Positions 1 through 6,451 of a stretch of 6,545 nucleotides of DNA are shown here, one piece after another. How positions within the stretch are numbered: position 1 is the first letter of the stretch; every line of letters starts with the position of its first letter. Under the pieces are notes generated by a model that was not told where the DNA came from, ran no database searches, and was given only the letters and a program-made list of their open reading frames with translations. The translations under genes were made by a program, and so were the position numbers. The stretch comes from Ferrovum sp. (lineage in GTDB: Bacteria > Pseudomonadota > Gammaproteobacteria > Burkholderiales > Ferrovaceae). Where the stretch lies: positions 1 to 6,545 of the forward strand of contig DAIDKJ010000077.1 in NCBI GenBank assembly GCA_027450105.1. Reading direction: 5' to 3'.

Positions 1-1465
1 AGAAAGCCAGTTGCTGCTGTTTCTGCGCCGGTTCGCCACGGTCGCCGAACGCCTCCTGCATATAGGCGTCAACGATGTGCATGTGCGGTCGGCGCTCATA
101 GGCCAGATCCAGGTTGATGCGCGCCATGCGCCAAGCCGCCTCGGCGTCGATCCAGGTGCTGCGTGCGCTGGCGAGATTGGTCTGGGCGTCCACCAACTCC
201 AGATTATCTGCCACTCCGCTGGAGAAACGATCCTGGGCTTGTTCTTCCAAGCGCAAAGCGAGCGTGAGACCGGTTTGCGCCGTCTGCATCTGCTCTTGAC
301 TGGTTTGCAAAGCAATGAGCGCCAGGCGCACGTCTTCTTCCACCTGCTGGCGGGTATCCAGCAGAGCCAGTTCGGCCTGCCGTTCGCGGCTATGGGCCGC
401 ATCCTCACGGGCATTCATGGCACCGCCCTGAGCCAGTGGCAACGTCATCTGAATCCCATAACTATAGGTGCGGTAGTCGTAGTGGGTGGGATTGACCCCG
501 CTGGAACCCAGGTCTCCGGACAGACTGAACGCCGGAACGTTTTCTGCCAGTGCGGCGCGGCGCTCCTTCTGGCGCTGCTGGACCACCTGTTGCAGTGCCT
601 GCAATTCGGGTCGGGATTCCAGGGCTTGTTGGATGGTCTGGGCTTCGGGTGGGATTGAGGCGACTTCACCCGCAGCCACTTCCAACGAATCCGTCAACCA
701 CAACGTCGTTTGCATCTCAATCCCCAGCGCACGGTGCAATCGGGTATCCGCCGAACTCTCCAACTGCCTGGCCTGGCGCAGATACAGGGCATTGCGGGAT
801 AGCGCATTTTCGGCGCGGACCACATCCACCCCGGTGGATAAACCAGCTCCCTGCTGGTCCTTGGCTAGTTGTAACAGGTGCTGCGCCAAGGTCTGGTTGG
901 CTTGGGCCGCAACCACGCTGGCACGGCTGCGCAGCAGTTCCACATAAGCCAAAGCTGCAGCACCCGCCACTTGTTGTTCGGTGGCCAGAGTACGCCAGCG
1001 GGTTGCTTCTACGGCATCATTGGCCGCCTGGACAGAGTAAATCTGAGTGAGATCAAACACGCGTTGCGTCAACCGAACACGGGCATCGAAGGTGTCGAAG
1101 GGTCCGATGACCACTGGTAATCCGGGCAAGTTGAAACCAAGGGCTTTCAAGTTTTCGGTTTGACGAATCTGGTAAGTTTTGAATTCCATGCTGGGTAAAA
1201 GCCCTGCACGCACTTCCCGGGCCCGATCCGCGCTTTCGTTCAATTGTTCCTGGGCCAACAATACCGTGGTTTGATGGGCCACGGCGTAGGCCTTGGCCTG
1301 ATTCAAGGTGAGACTGAAACCGGTTGTGGCCAAAGCGGTCTGAGCGGGTTGGGGCAGCGCGTGTGGGCCCTCGGAGAGCGTTAGAGGTTGACCGCAAGCC
1401 AGTCCATAGGGACCCAGACCAATCAGGCAGAAGCCAACCCCACGCAGCAACAGAGAACAGCGCAT
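1..1465 (-). CDS. TolC-family outer-membrane efflux protein, C-terminus cut by window edge
   Basis: 488 codons are visible and the frame is still open at the left edge. The protein starts with a hydrophobic signal (MRCSLLLRGVGFCLIGLG, cut probably near residues 23-26). Cys24 is not in a good lipobox, so a lipoprotein is unlikely. Two homologous OEP halves follow, at about residues 52-250 and 275-458. Each has long Gln/Ala/Glu-rich helices and the repeat signature: GLSTGVDVVRAENALSR (208-224) in the first half and GVADNLELVDAQTNLASAR (417-435) in the second. Such proteins trimerise into a beta-barrel plus periplasmic alpha-tunnel that serves as the exit duct for RND, MFS or ABC pumps or type I secretion. 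Beyond the second repeat about 30 residues are seen, ending in a Gln-rich stretch, so the end is probably near. The start at 1465 is preceded by a weak GGGGAAG site. No membrane fusion protein or pump gene lies upstream; one may lie beyond the left edge. The transported substrate is unknown. Confidence 0.9.
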   Translation of the reverse strand, partial: MRCSLLLRGVGFCLIGLGPYGLACGQPLTLSEGPHALPQPAQTALATTGFSLTLNQAKAYAVAHQTTVLLAQEQLNESADRAREVRAGLLPSMEFKTYQIRQTENLKALGFNLPGLPVVIGPFDTFDARVRLTQRVFDLTQIYSVQAANDAVEATRWRTLATEQQVAGAAALAYVELLRSRASVVAAQANQTLAQHLLQLAKDQQGAGLSTGVDVVRAENALSRNALYLRQARQLESSADTRLHRALGIEMQTTLWLTDSLEVAAGEVASIPPEAQTIQQALESRPELQALQQVVQQRQKERRAALAENVPAFSLSGDLGSSGVNPTHYDYRTYSYGIQMTLPLAQGGAMNAREDAAHSRERQAELALLDTRQQVEEDVRLALIALQTSQEQMQTAQTGLTLALRLEEQAQDRFSSGVADNLELVDAQTNLASARSTWIDAEAAWRMARINLDLAYERRPHMHIVDAYMQEAFGDRGEPAQKQQQLAF

Positions 1466-1493
1466 CAGAGGCTTCCCCAAGTCAATACGCCTG

Positions 1494-1507
1494 CCAATCC
1501 GGATTGG
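1494..1507. promoter_or_regulatory. Perfect 14-base palindrome ahead of the efflux gene (possible operator)
   Basis: CCAATCCGGATTGG reads the same on both strands with no central gap. It lies in the 74-base interval between the panB stop and the start of the outer-membrane efflux gene, about 28 bases before that ATG. The size and symmetry suit a dimeric helix-turn-helix regulator. It could also form a small hairpin, but no T-run follows on either strand, so an intrinsic terminator is unlikely. I could not identify a convincing -35/-10 pair beside it. Confidence 0.4.
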
Positions 1508-1539
1508 GTGGCCAGGGCGTGAGCGCAGCAGACTGCATC

Positions 1540-2337
1540 TCAAGAACCGTAACAATGCTCTGGCCCTGGAAAACGTCCCGATTTGACCTCGGCCACATAC
1601 AGTTTTACTGCGGCCTCGATGGATCCCGTCTCTTGAATGAAAGGGCGTACAAACCGGGGGGGAATATACGCACCCAGACCCAGCATGTCATAAATCACCA
1701 ACACCTGACCGCTGCAACGGGCACTCGCACCAATCCCGATAGTGGGAAGTTTGACCGCATCGCATAGACGATCTGCCAGGCTTCGCGGGATGGCCTCCAT
1801 GAGCAGGATACTGGCGCCACTTGCCTCGAGGGCTTTGGCATCCTCGATGATGCGCTCTGCCGCTGCACTATCCCGCCCTTGTACCTTGAACCCTCCCATC
1901 TGGTGCACGGACTGAGGGGTCAGTCCCACGTGGGAGCAGACCGGAATGCCACGGCTGACAAGGAATTCCACGGTGGCTGCCATTTCTCGGCCCCCTTCGA
2001 TTTTTACCATCTGGGCCCCGGCGCGCATCAATTCAGCGGCGTTGCGAAAGGTTTCCTGGGGCGTAACCTGGGAACTGCCAAAAGGCATATCCGCCAGAAT
2101 GAATACGGATTCCGAACCGCGGGCCACGCAGGCCGTGTGATAGGCAATATCCCCAATGCTCACCGGGATAGGGGAGTCGTGACCTTGAACCACCATGCCC
2201 AGCGAATCACCAATGAGCAGCATGTCCACTCCGGCTTGCTCCAACACCCGGGCAAAACTGGAGTCGTAGCACGTCAACATGGCGATTTTTTCACCACGGG
2301 CGTGCATGGCGCTGATATCCAGCAAGGATTTACGCAT
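1540..2337 (-). CDS. panB: 3-methyl-2-oxobutanoate hydroxymethyltransferase (ketopantoate synthesis)
   Basis: This 265-residue protein (E. coli PanB has 264) transfers a hydroxymethyl group from 5,10-methylene-tetrahydrofolate to 2-oxoisovalerate, giving ketopantoate. This is the first committed step of pantothenate and coenzyme A synthesis and takes place in the cytoplasm. Visible motifs are LTCYD (21-25), IGDSLGMVVQGHD (42-54) with the Mg ligand Asp44, LADMPFGS with Asp83, VKIEGG with Glu114, HVGLTPQ (136-142), and LMEAIP with the catalytic Glu181. All align at the same numbering as E. coli within one residue. The glycine-rich loop reads GIGASARCSGQVLV rather than the more common GAG...DGQ form; the metal and catalytic residues are unaffected. 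The ATG at 2337 gives the standard N-terminus; an in-frame ATG at 2412 would overlap the upstream gene by 70 bases. There is no obvious ribosome binding site, so translation probably depends on ribosomes finishing the dehydrogenase gene. No panC follows. Confidence 0.96.
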   Translation of the reverse strand: MRKSLLDISAMHARGEKIAMLTCYDSSFARVLEQAGVDMLLIGDSLGMVVQGHDSPIPVSIGDIAYHTACVARGSESVFILADMPFGSSQVTPQETFRNAAELMRAGAQMVKIEGGREMAATVEFLVSRGIPVCSHVGLTPQSVHQMGGFKVQGRDSAAAERIIEDAKALEASGASILLMEAIPRSLADRLCDAVKLPTIGIGASARCSGQVLVIYDMLGLGAYIPPRFVRPFIQETGSIEAAVKLYVAEVKSGRFPGPEHCYGS

Positions 2338-2342
2338 GATGA

Positions 2343-4487
2343 TTACAGAGTTTGCCGCGCCAATGGGAGGGAACGAATCCGCTTGCCTGTTAGGCGGAAC
2401 AAGGCATTGCATACGGCCGGTGCAATCGGCGGCGTACCCGGTTCACCCACCCCGCCGGGGGGCTCGGAGGAAGGCACGAAGTGCACGGACACCTGCGGCA
2501 TGGCCGTCAAGCGCAGCAGCGGGTAATCGTGGAAATTGGATTGATCGATTTTGCCGTCGGTAAAAGTGATTTCGCCATACAACGCGGCACCCAACCCATA
2601 AATCATGGCGCCTTCCATTTGCGCCGCGGCAATGTCCGGGTTGACCACGGTGCCGATATCTGCCGCGATGGTGACCCGATGTACGCGGGGTTGCCCTTGC
2701 TCCAGGGAAACCTCCGCCACTTCAGCCACGATACTGCCAAAGGATTCCACCAGGGCGATGCCCCGTGCCCGCCCTGCTGGTAGAGGCTGCCCCCATCCGG
2801 ATTCCTGGGCCACGCGTTCCAGAACGGCTTTAGCCCGCGGAGTTTGGGTAAGCAGAGCCCGCCGATACTCGAAGGGGTCGGCCCCGGCCGCGTGGGCCAT
2901 TTCGTCCATGAAGGACTCGGAAAAAAAACTGTTTTGGGTATGCCCCACCGAGCGCCAGAACCACACGCGCACCCCTGGGGCAAAGGGCGTCCAGCGCACT
3001 TGAAAGTCAGGCAAGTGGTAGGGAATGTCAGCCAACCCTTCCACCGAAGTCCTGTCGATGCCTTTGTCGATGATGGCGGATTCAAATCCAGTGCCCAGAG
3101 CGATGGAATCGCAGGCCGTGTGAATGGAATAGTGCAGGATCTGGCCTTTGGCATCTAGTTTGGCGTCCATCTGACACAGCGCCATGGGCCGATAGTATTG
3201 CGCCTGCATGTCGTCTTCACGGGTATAGAGCACTTTGACCGGAGCCCCGGCATCACGCGACAGACTCACGGCTTCGGTCACGAAATCAGGAGCAAATCGA
3301 CGGCCAAAACCCCCACCCAAAAACTGGGTATGGACATTCACCTGTTGCGGCGCCAACCCGGTCAGTTTGGCTGCCAATTGCTGATTAGGACCTTGAGCCT
3401 GCGTGCCAACCCATAAATCCACGCGGTCGGGCTGAACCCAGGCAGTACAGTTCATGGGTTCCATGGGCGCATGTGCCAGATAGGGCGCCTCATAACGCGC
3501 CTGCAGCGTCGTCGTGCCCGAGGGTTCGGGAATTGCCGGAGTGCTGGTGCGTTGCAAGGCAATTTTGGCGCTTTCTCCAGAATCCAGCAGGCGAGCCATC
3601 TCCTGGCGCAAGGAAGCCGTGGAACGTGTTTTATGCGCGCTTTCATCCCATTGGATGTGCAACAGATCACGGGCCTTCATGGCATGCCAGGTGGTATCTG
3701 CCAATACGGCCAATCCTTGCCCCGTGGGCGATTGCACCGGCAACACGAAACGCACCCCCGGTTGTTTGAGGGCAATGCTGGCATCGTAGTGCAGGAGACT
3801 TGAACCCAGAACAGGCGGACGCGCCACCACGGCGGTGAGTAATCCGGGAAGGCGTTTATCCAGACCGAAAGCGGCACTACCCGTTGTTTTGGGCAGGCTA
3901 TCCAGGCGATGAGTGGGTTTTCCAATCAAATGGAAAGTGTCGGGAGACTTGAGCGTAACCGTATGTGGAACGGGTAAGTGTGCGGTGTGCGGGACCATAT
4001 CGGCAAAGGTGGCACGATGCACGCCGGCTTGCAGCACACCCTGACTGATCTTGATCTGTTCGGGCGGGAGATTCCACTGCTGGGCCGCAGCAGCACGCAA
4101 TAACTCGCGGGCCGTGGCTCCTGCCTGGCGCAAGGGTTGCCACATGGCGCGTACCGACGTGGAACCCCCGGTGGCCTGGGTATGAAACCAGGGATGCGCA
4201 TATTCTGGTGCGGCCGGAGCAAACTCCACATGGATCATGGACCAGTCCAAGTCCATTTCTTCGGCCAGGATCATGGGTAAGGCAGTCATCACCCCCTGCC
4301 CCATCTCGGATTTATCCACCAGAATCGTCACGTGGCCATTGGCCTCGATACGCACCCAGGGATTGGGGGAAAAAGACTGCGGGGACTCAGCCTGTGCCTC
4401 GAGCGGGGCGCTCCATTGCAAGGCAAACCCGCCACCAGCAAGCAGGACGCGCTTGATGAATTCACGTCGCTCCAGGGTTGAATCCAT
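2343..4487 (-). CDS. Tat-exported molybdopterin-binding dehydrogenase large subunit (IorB/CoxL type)
   Basis: This 714-residue protein is the catalytic subunit of a xanthine-dehydrogenase-family hydroxylase, closest in pattern to isoquinoline 1-oxidoreductase beta subunit and membrane-associated aldehyde dehydrogenases. It starts with a twin-arginine signal: RREFIK at residues 7-12, a hydrophobic stretch, and a likely cut after AQA (31-33). This predicts export to the periplasm already folded. Cofactor-site motifs are SEMGQGV (60-66), APMEPMNCTA (340-349), GGGFGRR (391-397), FWRSVGHTQNSF (510-521), QMEGAMIYGLGAALYGE (623-639) and GVGEPGTPPIAPA (679-691). Glu682 in the last motif is the expected catalytic base. 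Family enzymes hydroxylate aldehydes or N-heterocycles using water as oxygen source; the substrate here is unknown. The protein has no paired-cysteine iron-sulfur motif, so it needs an electron-accepting partner, and none is encoded next to it. All motifs and the normal length are present, so it looks intact. Its TAA stop lies five bases before panB. Confidence 0.92.
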   Translation of the reverse strand: MDSTLERREFIKRVLLAGGGFALQWSAPLEAQAESPQSFSPNPWVRIEANGHVTILVDKSEMGQGVMTALPMILAEEMDLDWSMIHVEFAPAAPEYAHPWFHTQATGGSTSVRAMWQPLRQAGATARELLRAAAAQQWNLPPEQIKISQGVLQAGVHRATFADMVPHTAHLPVPHTVTLKSPDTFHLIGKPTHRLDSLPKTTGSAAFGLDKRLPGLLTAVVARPPVLGSSLLHYDASIALKQPGVRFVLPVQSPTGQGLAVLADTTWHAMKARDLLHIQWDESAHKTRSTASLRQEMARLLDSGESAKIALQRTSTPAIPEPSGTTTLQARYEAPYLAHAPMEPMNCTAWVQPDRVDLWVGTQAQGPNQQLAAKLTGLAPQQVNVHTQFLGGGFGRRFAPDFVTEAVSLSRDAGAPVKVLYTREDDMQAQYYRPMALCQMDAKLDAKGQILHYSIHTACDSIALGTGFESAIIDKGIDRTSVEGLADIPYHLPDFQVRWTPFAPGVRVWFWRSVGHTQNSFFSESFMDEMAHAAGADPFEYRRALLTQTPRAKAVLERVAQESGWGQPLPAGRARGIALVESFGSIVAEVAEVSLEQGQPRVHRVTIAADIGTVVNPDIAAAQMEGAMIYGLGAALYGEITFTDGKIDQSNFHDYPLLRLTAMPQVSVHFVPSSEPPGGVGEPGTPPIAPAVCNALFRLTGKRIRSLPLARQTL

Positions 4488-4493
4488 GAAAAT

Positions 4494-4497
4494 CTCC
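4494..4497 (-). promoter_or_regulatory. Ribosome binding site of the molybdenum dehydrogenase gene
   Basis: The minus strand reads GGAG, six bases, then the ATG at 4487. This is the clearest Shine-Dalgarno sequence in the window. It decides the start in favour of 4487 over an in-frame ATG 30 codons upstream at 4577, whose extra residues would put charged sequence ahead of the Tat signal. Confidence 0.75.
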
Positions 4498-4566
4498 AGT
4501 TCTTGAAAAATAAACGACGCCCACCGACGGCCCAAATTTCCGTCTCGTTTCCTGGCTGCCCTGAGG

Positions 4567-4586
4567 TGCCAAGCCAAGATGCCAAG
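4567..4586. repeat. Clustered CCAAG (CTTGG) short repeats
   Basis: CCAAG occurs three times within 18 bases on the plus strand, at 4569-4573, 4574-4578 and 4582-4586. The first and third copies extend to TGCCAAG. The cluster is in the 120-base gap between tatD and the molybdenum dehydrogenase gene, about 80-100 bases ahead of the dehydrogenase start. It could be a direct-repeat binding site for a regulator, or it could be chance. I could not assign it to a known regulator. Confidence 0.25.
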
Positions 4587-4607
4587 TGGACCTGAAACGC
4601 AAGTATA

Positions 4608-5375
4608 TCAAGCCGCCACCCGAAATAATTCGAAGAAATTCTGACTGGTGTGCAAACCCACCTGTTCCACGGAAATCCCCCGCAGTAGAGCGATTTCCTG
4701 GGCCACATGACGCACGAAAGCGGGCTCATTGGTTTTTCCCCGGTAGGGCGTTGGGGCCAGATAGGGGGAATCCGTTTCGATCAGCATGCGTTCCAGAGGA
4801 ATGGTACGAGCTAGCGCTTTGAGGGCCTGGGCATTTTTGAAGGTTACAATGCCCGAAAAAGAAATCAGAAAGCCCATGGCCATGGCCGCTTCTGCCACTT
4901 CCAGGGTTTCGGTAAAGCAATGCATGACCCCACCCACGGCGGCAGCGTCTTCTTCCTGCATGATGCGCAGGGTATCTTCGGCGGCAGAGCGGGTATGGAT
5001 GATCAGTGGTTTACCCGTTGCCCGGGCGGCACGGATATGAGTGCGAAAACGCTCTCGCTGCCATTCCGGGCGTTCCAGCAAACGGAAATAATCCAGGCCG
5101 GTTTCACCAATACCTATCACTTTGGGGTGTTGGGCCCAGGTGTACAGCTCTTCCTGGGTAGGTTCGCGGGGTAATTCGTAGTCCGGGTGAACGCCGACGG
5201 TGGCGTACCAGTGGGGATTCCATTGGGAGACTTGCAAGACATCGTTCAGGGTATCGGGTTGAACGGCAATACAAAGGGCGTGTGTCACCTGATTTTGCAC
5301 CATGGCGCTTTCGATTTGAGGCAAGCGGGTGCGCAGTTCGGGAAAATCCAGATGGCAGTGGGAGTCGACAAACAT
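4608..5375 (-). CDS. TatD/YcfH family metal-dependent hydrolase (DNase)
   Basis: This 255-residue protein is the usual length for the TatD family, which folds as a metal-dependent TIM barrel. Visible metal-site motifs in order are DSHCHLD with His6 and His8, GVHP with His63, GETGLDY with Glu91, IIHTR with His127, MHCF with His152, and ETDSPYLAP with Asp202. Together these are the full expected ligand set, so the enzyme should be active. Family members are cytoplasmic, divalent-metal-dependent nucleases linked to DNA repair or DNA turnover; the exact substrate cannot be read from sequence. The position after tmk-holB matches E. coli ycfH rather than the tat-operon gene tatD, so a YcfH-type orthologue is likely. 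The ATG at 5375 gives the standard MFVDSHCHLD beginning. No clear ribosome binding site precedes it. Many proteobacteria carry a pilZ gene between holB and this gene, but none fits in the gap here. Confidence 0.93.
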   Translation of the reverse strand: MFVDSHCHLDFPELRTRLPQIESAMVQNQVTHALCIAVQPDTLNDVLQVSQWNPHWYATVGVHPDYELPREPTQEELYTWAQHPKVIGIGETGLDYFRLLERPEWQRERFRTHIRAARATGKPLIIHTRSAAEDTLRIMQEEDAAAVGGVMHCFTETLEVAEAAMAMGFLISFSGIVTFKNAQALKALARTIPLERMLIETDSPYLAPTPYRGKTNEPAFVRHVAQEIALLRGISVEQVGLHTSQNFFELFRVAA

Positions 5376-5399
5376 GGTAAAAGCAAAGCGTAAAATCTG

Positions 5400-5428
5400 A
5401 TTATTGCATGATCAGCGCGCCTTGCGAA
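5400..5428 (-). promoter_or_regulatory. Possible sigma-70 type promoter ahead of tatD
   Basis: In the 77-base gap between holB and tatD the minus strand has TTCGCA (5428-5423; 4 of 6 match to TTGACA), a 17-base spacer, and AATAAT (5405-5400; 5 of 6 match to TATAAT). Transcription would begin near 5393 and leave a leader of only about 17 bases. The tatD start has no clear Shine-Dalgarno sequence. The match is by eye only, and a promoter of this quality can arise by chance. Confidence 0.3.
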
Positions 5429-5452
5429 GCAATTTACTGTAACCGGATCCGC

Positions 5453-6451
5453 TCAGTGGGAAGGGTAACACGGCAGTAACAGTTGTTCGGCCAGCAAGCG
5501 TGGGTTGAGCGGATGCTGCATCAGGCGCCGTCCCTCGCGCAAGGACATTTCCCAGGCCAGCAGGTCGAGTAGCGAAAATCGTTCACTCATGCGAGCCACT
5601 TGAGCCGAAAACGCCAGATGGTAGCGAACCTGACCCAAGGATTTGAATTCGATCAGATCAAAGACCCAGCGTTGCAGCCAGTCCAGCCACTCGGGTAATG
5701 GTAATTTGGCGGTTTGCTCGGAGAGTTGAATCAGCGTCAGTTGGCCCCCTGTAAACGCCTGGAGCCAGGCACTGCGCTCCCCCTGATCCTGCAGCGCCAA
5801 ACGCTGCGCTTCCAGTGGGGCTTGCCCGGCCAGGGCAAGCCAGTGTTCGGCGTTGGGGATCGATTGGGATTCCAGCCACGCCAGCGCCAACCGGGGTGCC
5901 GGTAGGCCCAGCTTCAAGTGTTGGCAGCGGCTTAATATCGTGGCGGGTATCCGGGTGGGGCGCTCGCTCACCAGCATGAAGATGGTTCCCGGGCGTGGCT
6001 CTTCCAGGACCTTGAGCAAGGCATTGGCTGCGCTGGGATTGAGCGCTTCGGCCGGGTCCACGAGGACCACACGATACCCTGTGCGGTGGGTGCTCAATAC
6101 CAGAAAGTCGTTCAGGGATCGAACGGCATCTACCGTAATCCAGACGCTACCTGATCCGGAGCGGTTTTCCTCGACCCCCCCGAAGCGAGGGATTTCTGAT
6201 CCGGTTGCCACGGCAGATTCCGGCTCCAGCAAACGAAAATCCGGATGTGACCCCGCCATGATCCATTGACAAGGAGAGCAAGCTCCACAACCGGATCGGT
6301 TCGCTGTGGGGCGCTCGCAAAACAGTCCCTGCACCACCTGGTGCGCAAAGACGGAAATGCCCATGCCCCTGGGTCCGGAAACCAGCAGTGCCTGGGGCGG
6401 TGGGCCTTGTTGAAAACGCTCGAAAGCCTGTTGCAACCAAGGATAGATCAT
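5453..6451 (-). CDS. holB: DNA polymerase III subunit delta' (clamp loader)
   Basis: This 332-residue protein (E. coli delta' has 334) is a clamp-loader subunit that helps load the beta sliding clamp onto primed DNA. The N-terminal AAA+ region has a degenerate P-loop, GPRGMGIS at residues 26-33, in which the usual Lys is Ile. A zinc module follows, with Cys45, Cys55, Cys58 and Cys61 leading into AGSHPDF. Further on are ALLKVLEEP (144-152) and the SRC motif (174-176), whose Arg175 is expected to act as an arginine finger on the neighbouring ATPase subunit. The rest is the helical collar domain. Loss of the P-loop lysine fits E. coli delta', which does not bind ATP. An in-frame start 13 codons upstream exists, but the ATG at 6451 gives the normal N-terminus (IYPWLQQAFERF) and overlaps the tmk stop by 4 bases, so I chose it. 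No strong ribosome binding site precedes it, consistent with coupling to tmk. Confidence 0.95.
   Translation of the reverse strand: MIYPWLQQAFERFQQGPPPQALLVSGPRGMGISVFAHQVVQGLFCERPTANRSGCGACSPCQWIMAGSHPDFRLLEPESAVATGSEIPRFGGVEENRSGSGSVWITVDAVRSLNDFLVLSTHRTGYRVVLVDPAEALNPSAANALLKVLEEPRPGTIFMLVSERPTRIPATILSRCQHLKLGLPAPRLALAWLESQSIPNAEHWLALAGQAPLEAQRLALQDQGERSAWLQAFTGGQLTLIQLSEQTAKLPLPEWLDWLQRWVFDLIEFKSLGQVRYHLAFSAQVARMSERFSLLDLLAWEMSLREGRRLMQHPLNPRLLAEQLLLPCYPSH
5819..5841. repeat. Perfect inverted repeat inside holB
   Basis: The plus strand reads GGCTTGCCC, then five bases, then GGGCAAGCC. This gives 9-base perfectly complementary arms with a 5-base loop. It lies within holB, where the coding strand gives LALAGQAP, so it may be a by-product of an Ala/Gly/Pro-rich stretch. 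As RNA it would form a strong GC-rich stem. No run of U follows, so it is not a typical intrinsic terminator. Confidence 0.5.

Noticed and set aside
11..658. A 215-codon open frame on the plus strand
   Set aside because: It lies entirely antisense to the TolC-family gene, whose two-halved OEP pattern is clear. Its translation has no recognisable domain. Open antisense frames are expected in GC-rich coding DNA.
824..839. Inverted repeat ATCCACC / GGTGGAT with a two-base centre in the TolC-family gene
   Set aside because: It falls on codons of the conserved STGVDV stretch of the OEP repeat, so it is most simply explained by coding constraint.
1698..1740. Altered glycine loop GIGASARCSGQ in PanB as a sign of changed function
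   Set aside because: Such loop variants are, to my recollection, seen in other proteobacterial PanB proteins, and all metal-binding and catalytic residues are retained.
2128..2337. PanB start region as a possible fusion with an N-terminal extension from 2412
   Set aside because: The 25 extra residues are simply an out-of-frame reading of the end of the dehydrogenase gene. The ATG at 2337 gives a protein of normal length.
1879..2526. A 215-codon open frame on the plus strand spanning panB and the dehydrogenase end
   Set aside because: It is antisense to two well-supported genes and crosses their junction. The translation is His/Gly-rich with no family resemblance.
2603..3154. A 183-codon open frame on the minus strand inside the dehydrogenase gene
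   Set aside because: It is in another frame of an intact conserved gene. The in-frame product carries all expected motifs through this region, so no frameshift needs to be invoked.
4556..4573. Sigma-54-like TGGCAC...GC element upstream of the dehydrogenase
   Set aside because: The spacing between the GG and GC elements is one base short of the strict sigma-54 rule and the -12 half matches poorly.
4488..4577. N-terminal extension of the dehydrogenase from an upstream ATG at 4577
   Set aside because: The GGAG site six bases ahead of the ATG at 4487, and the proper placing of the twin-arginine signal near the N-terminus, favour the shorter form.
6355..6375. P-loop lysine missing in delta' as a sign of inactivation
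   Set aside because: E. coli delta' likewise has a degenerate P-loop and does not bind ATP. The zinc cysteines and the SRC arginine are intact, so this is normal for the family.
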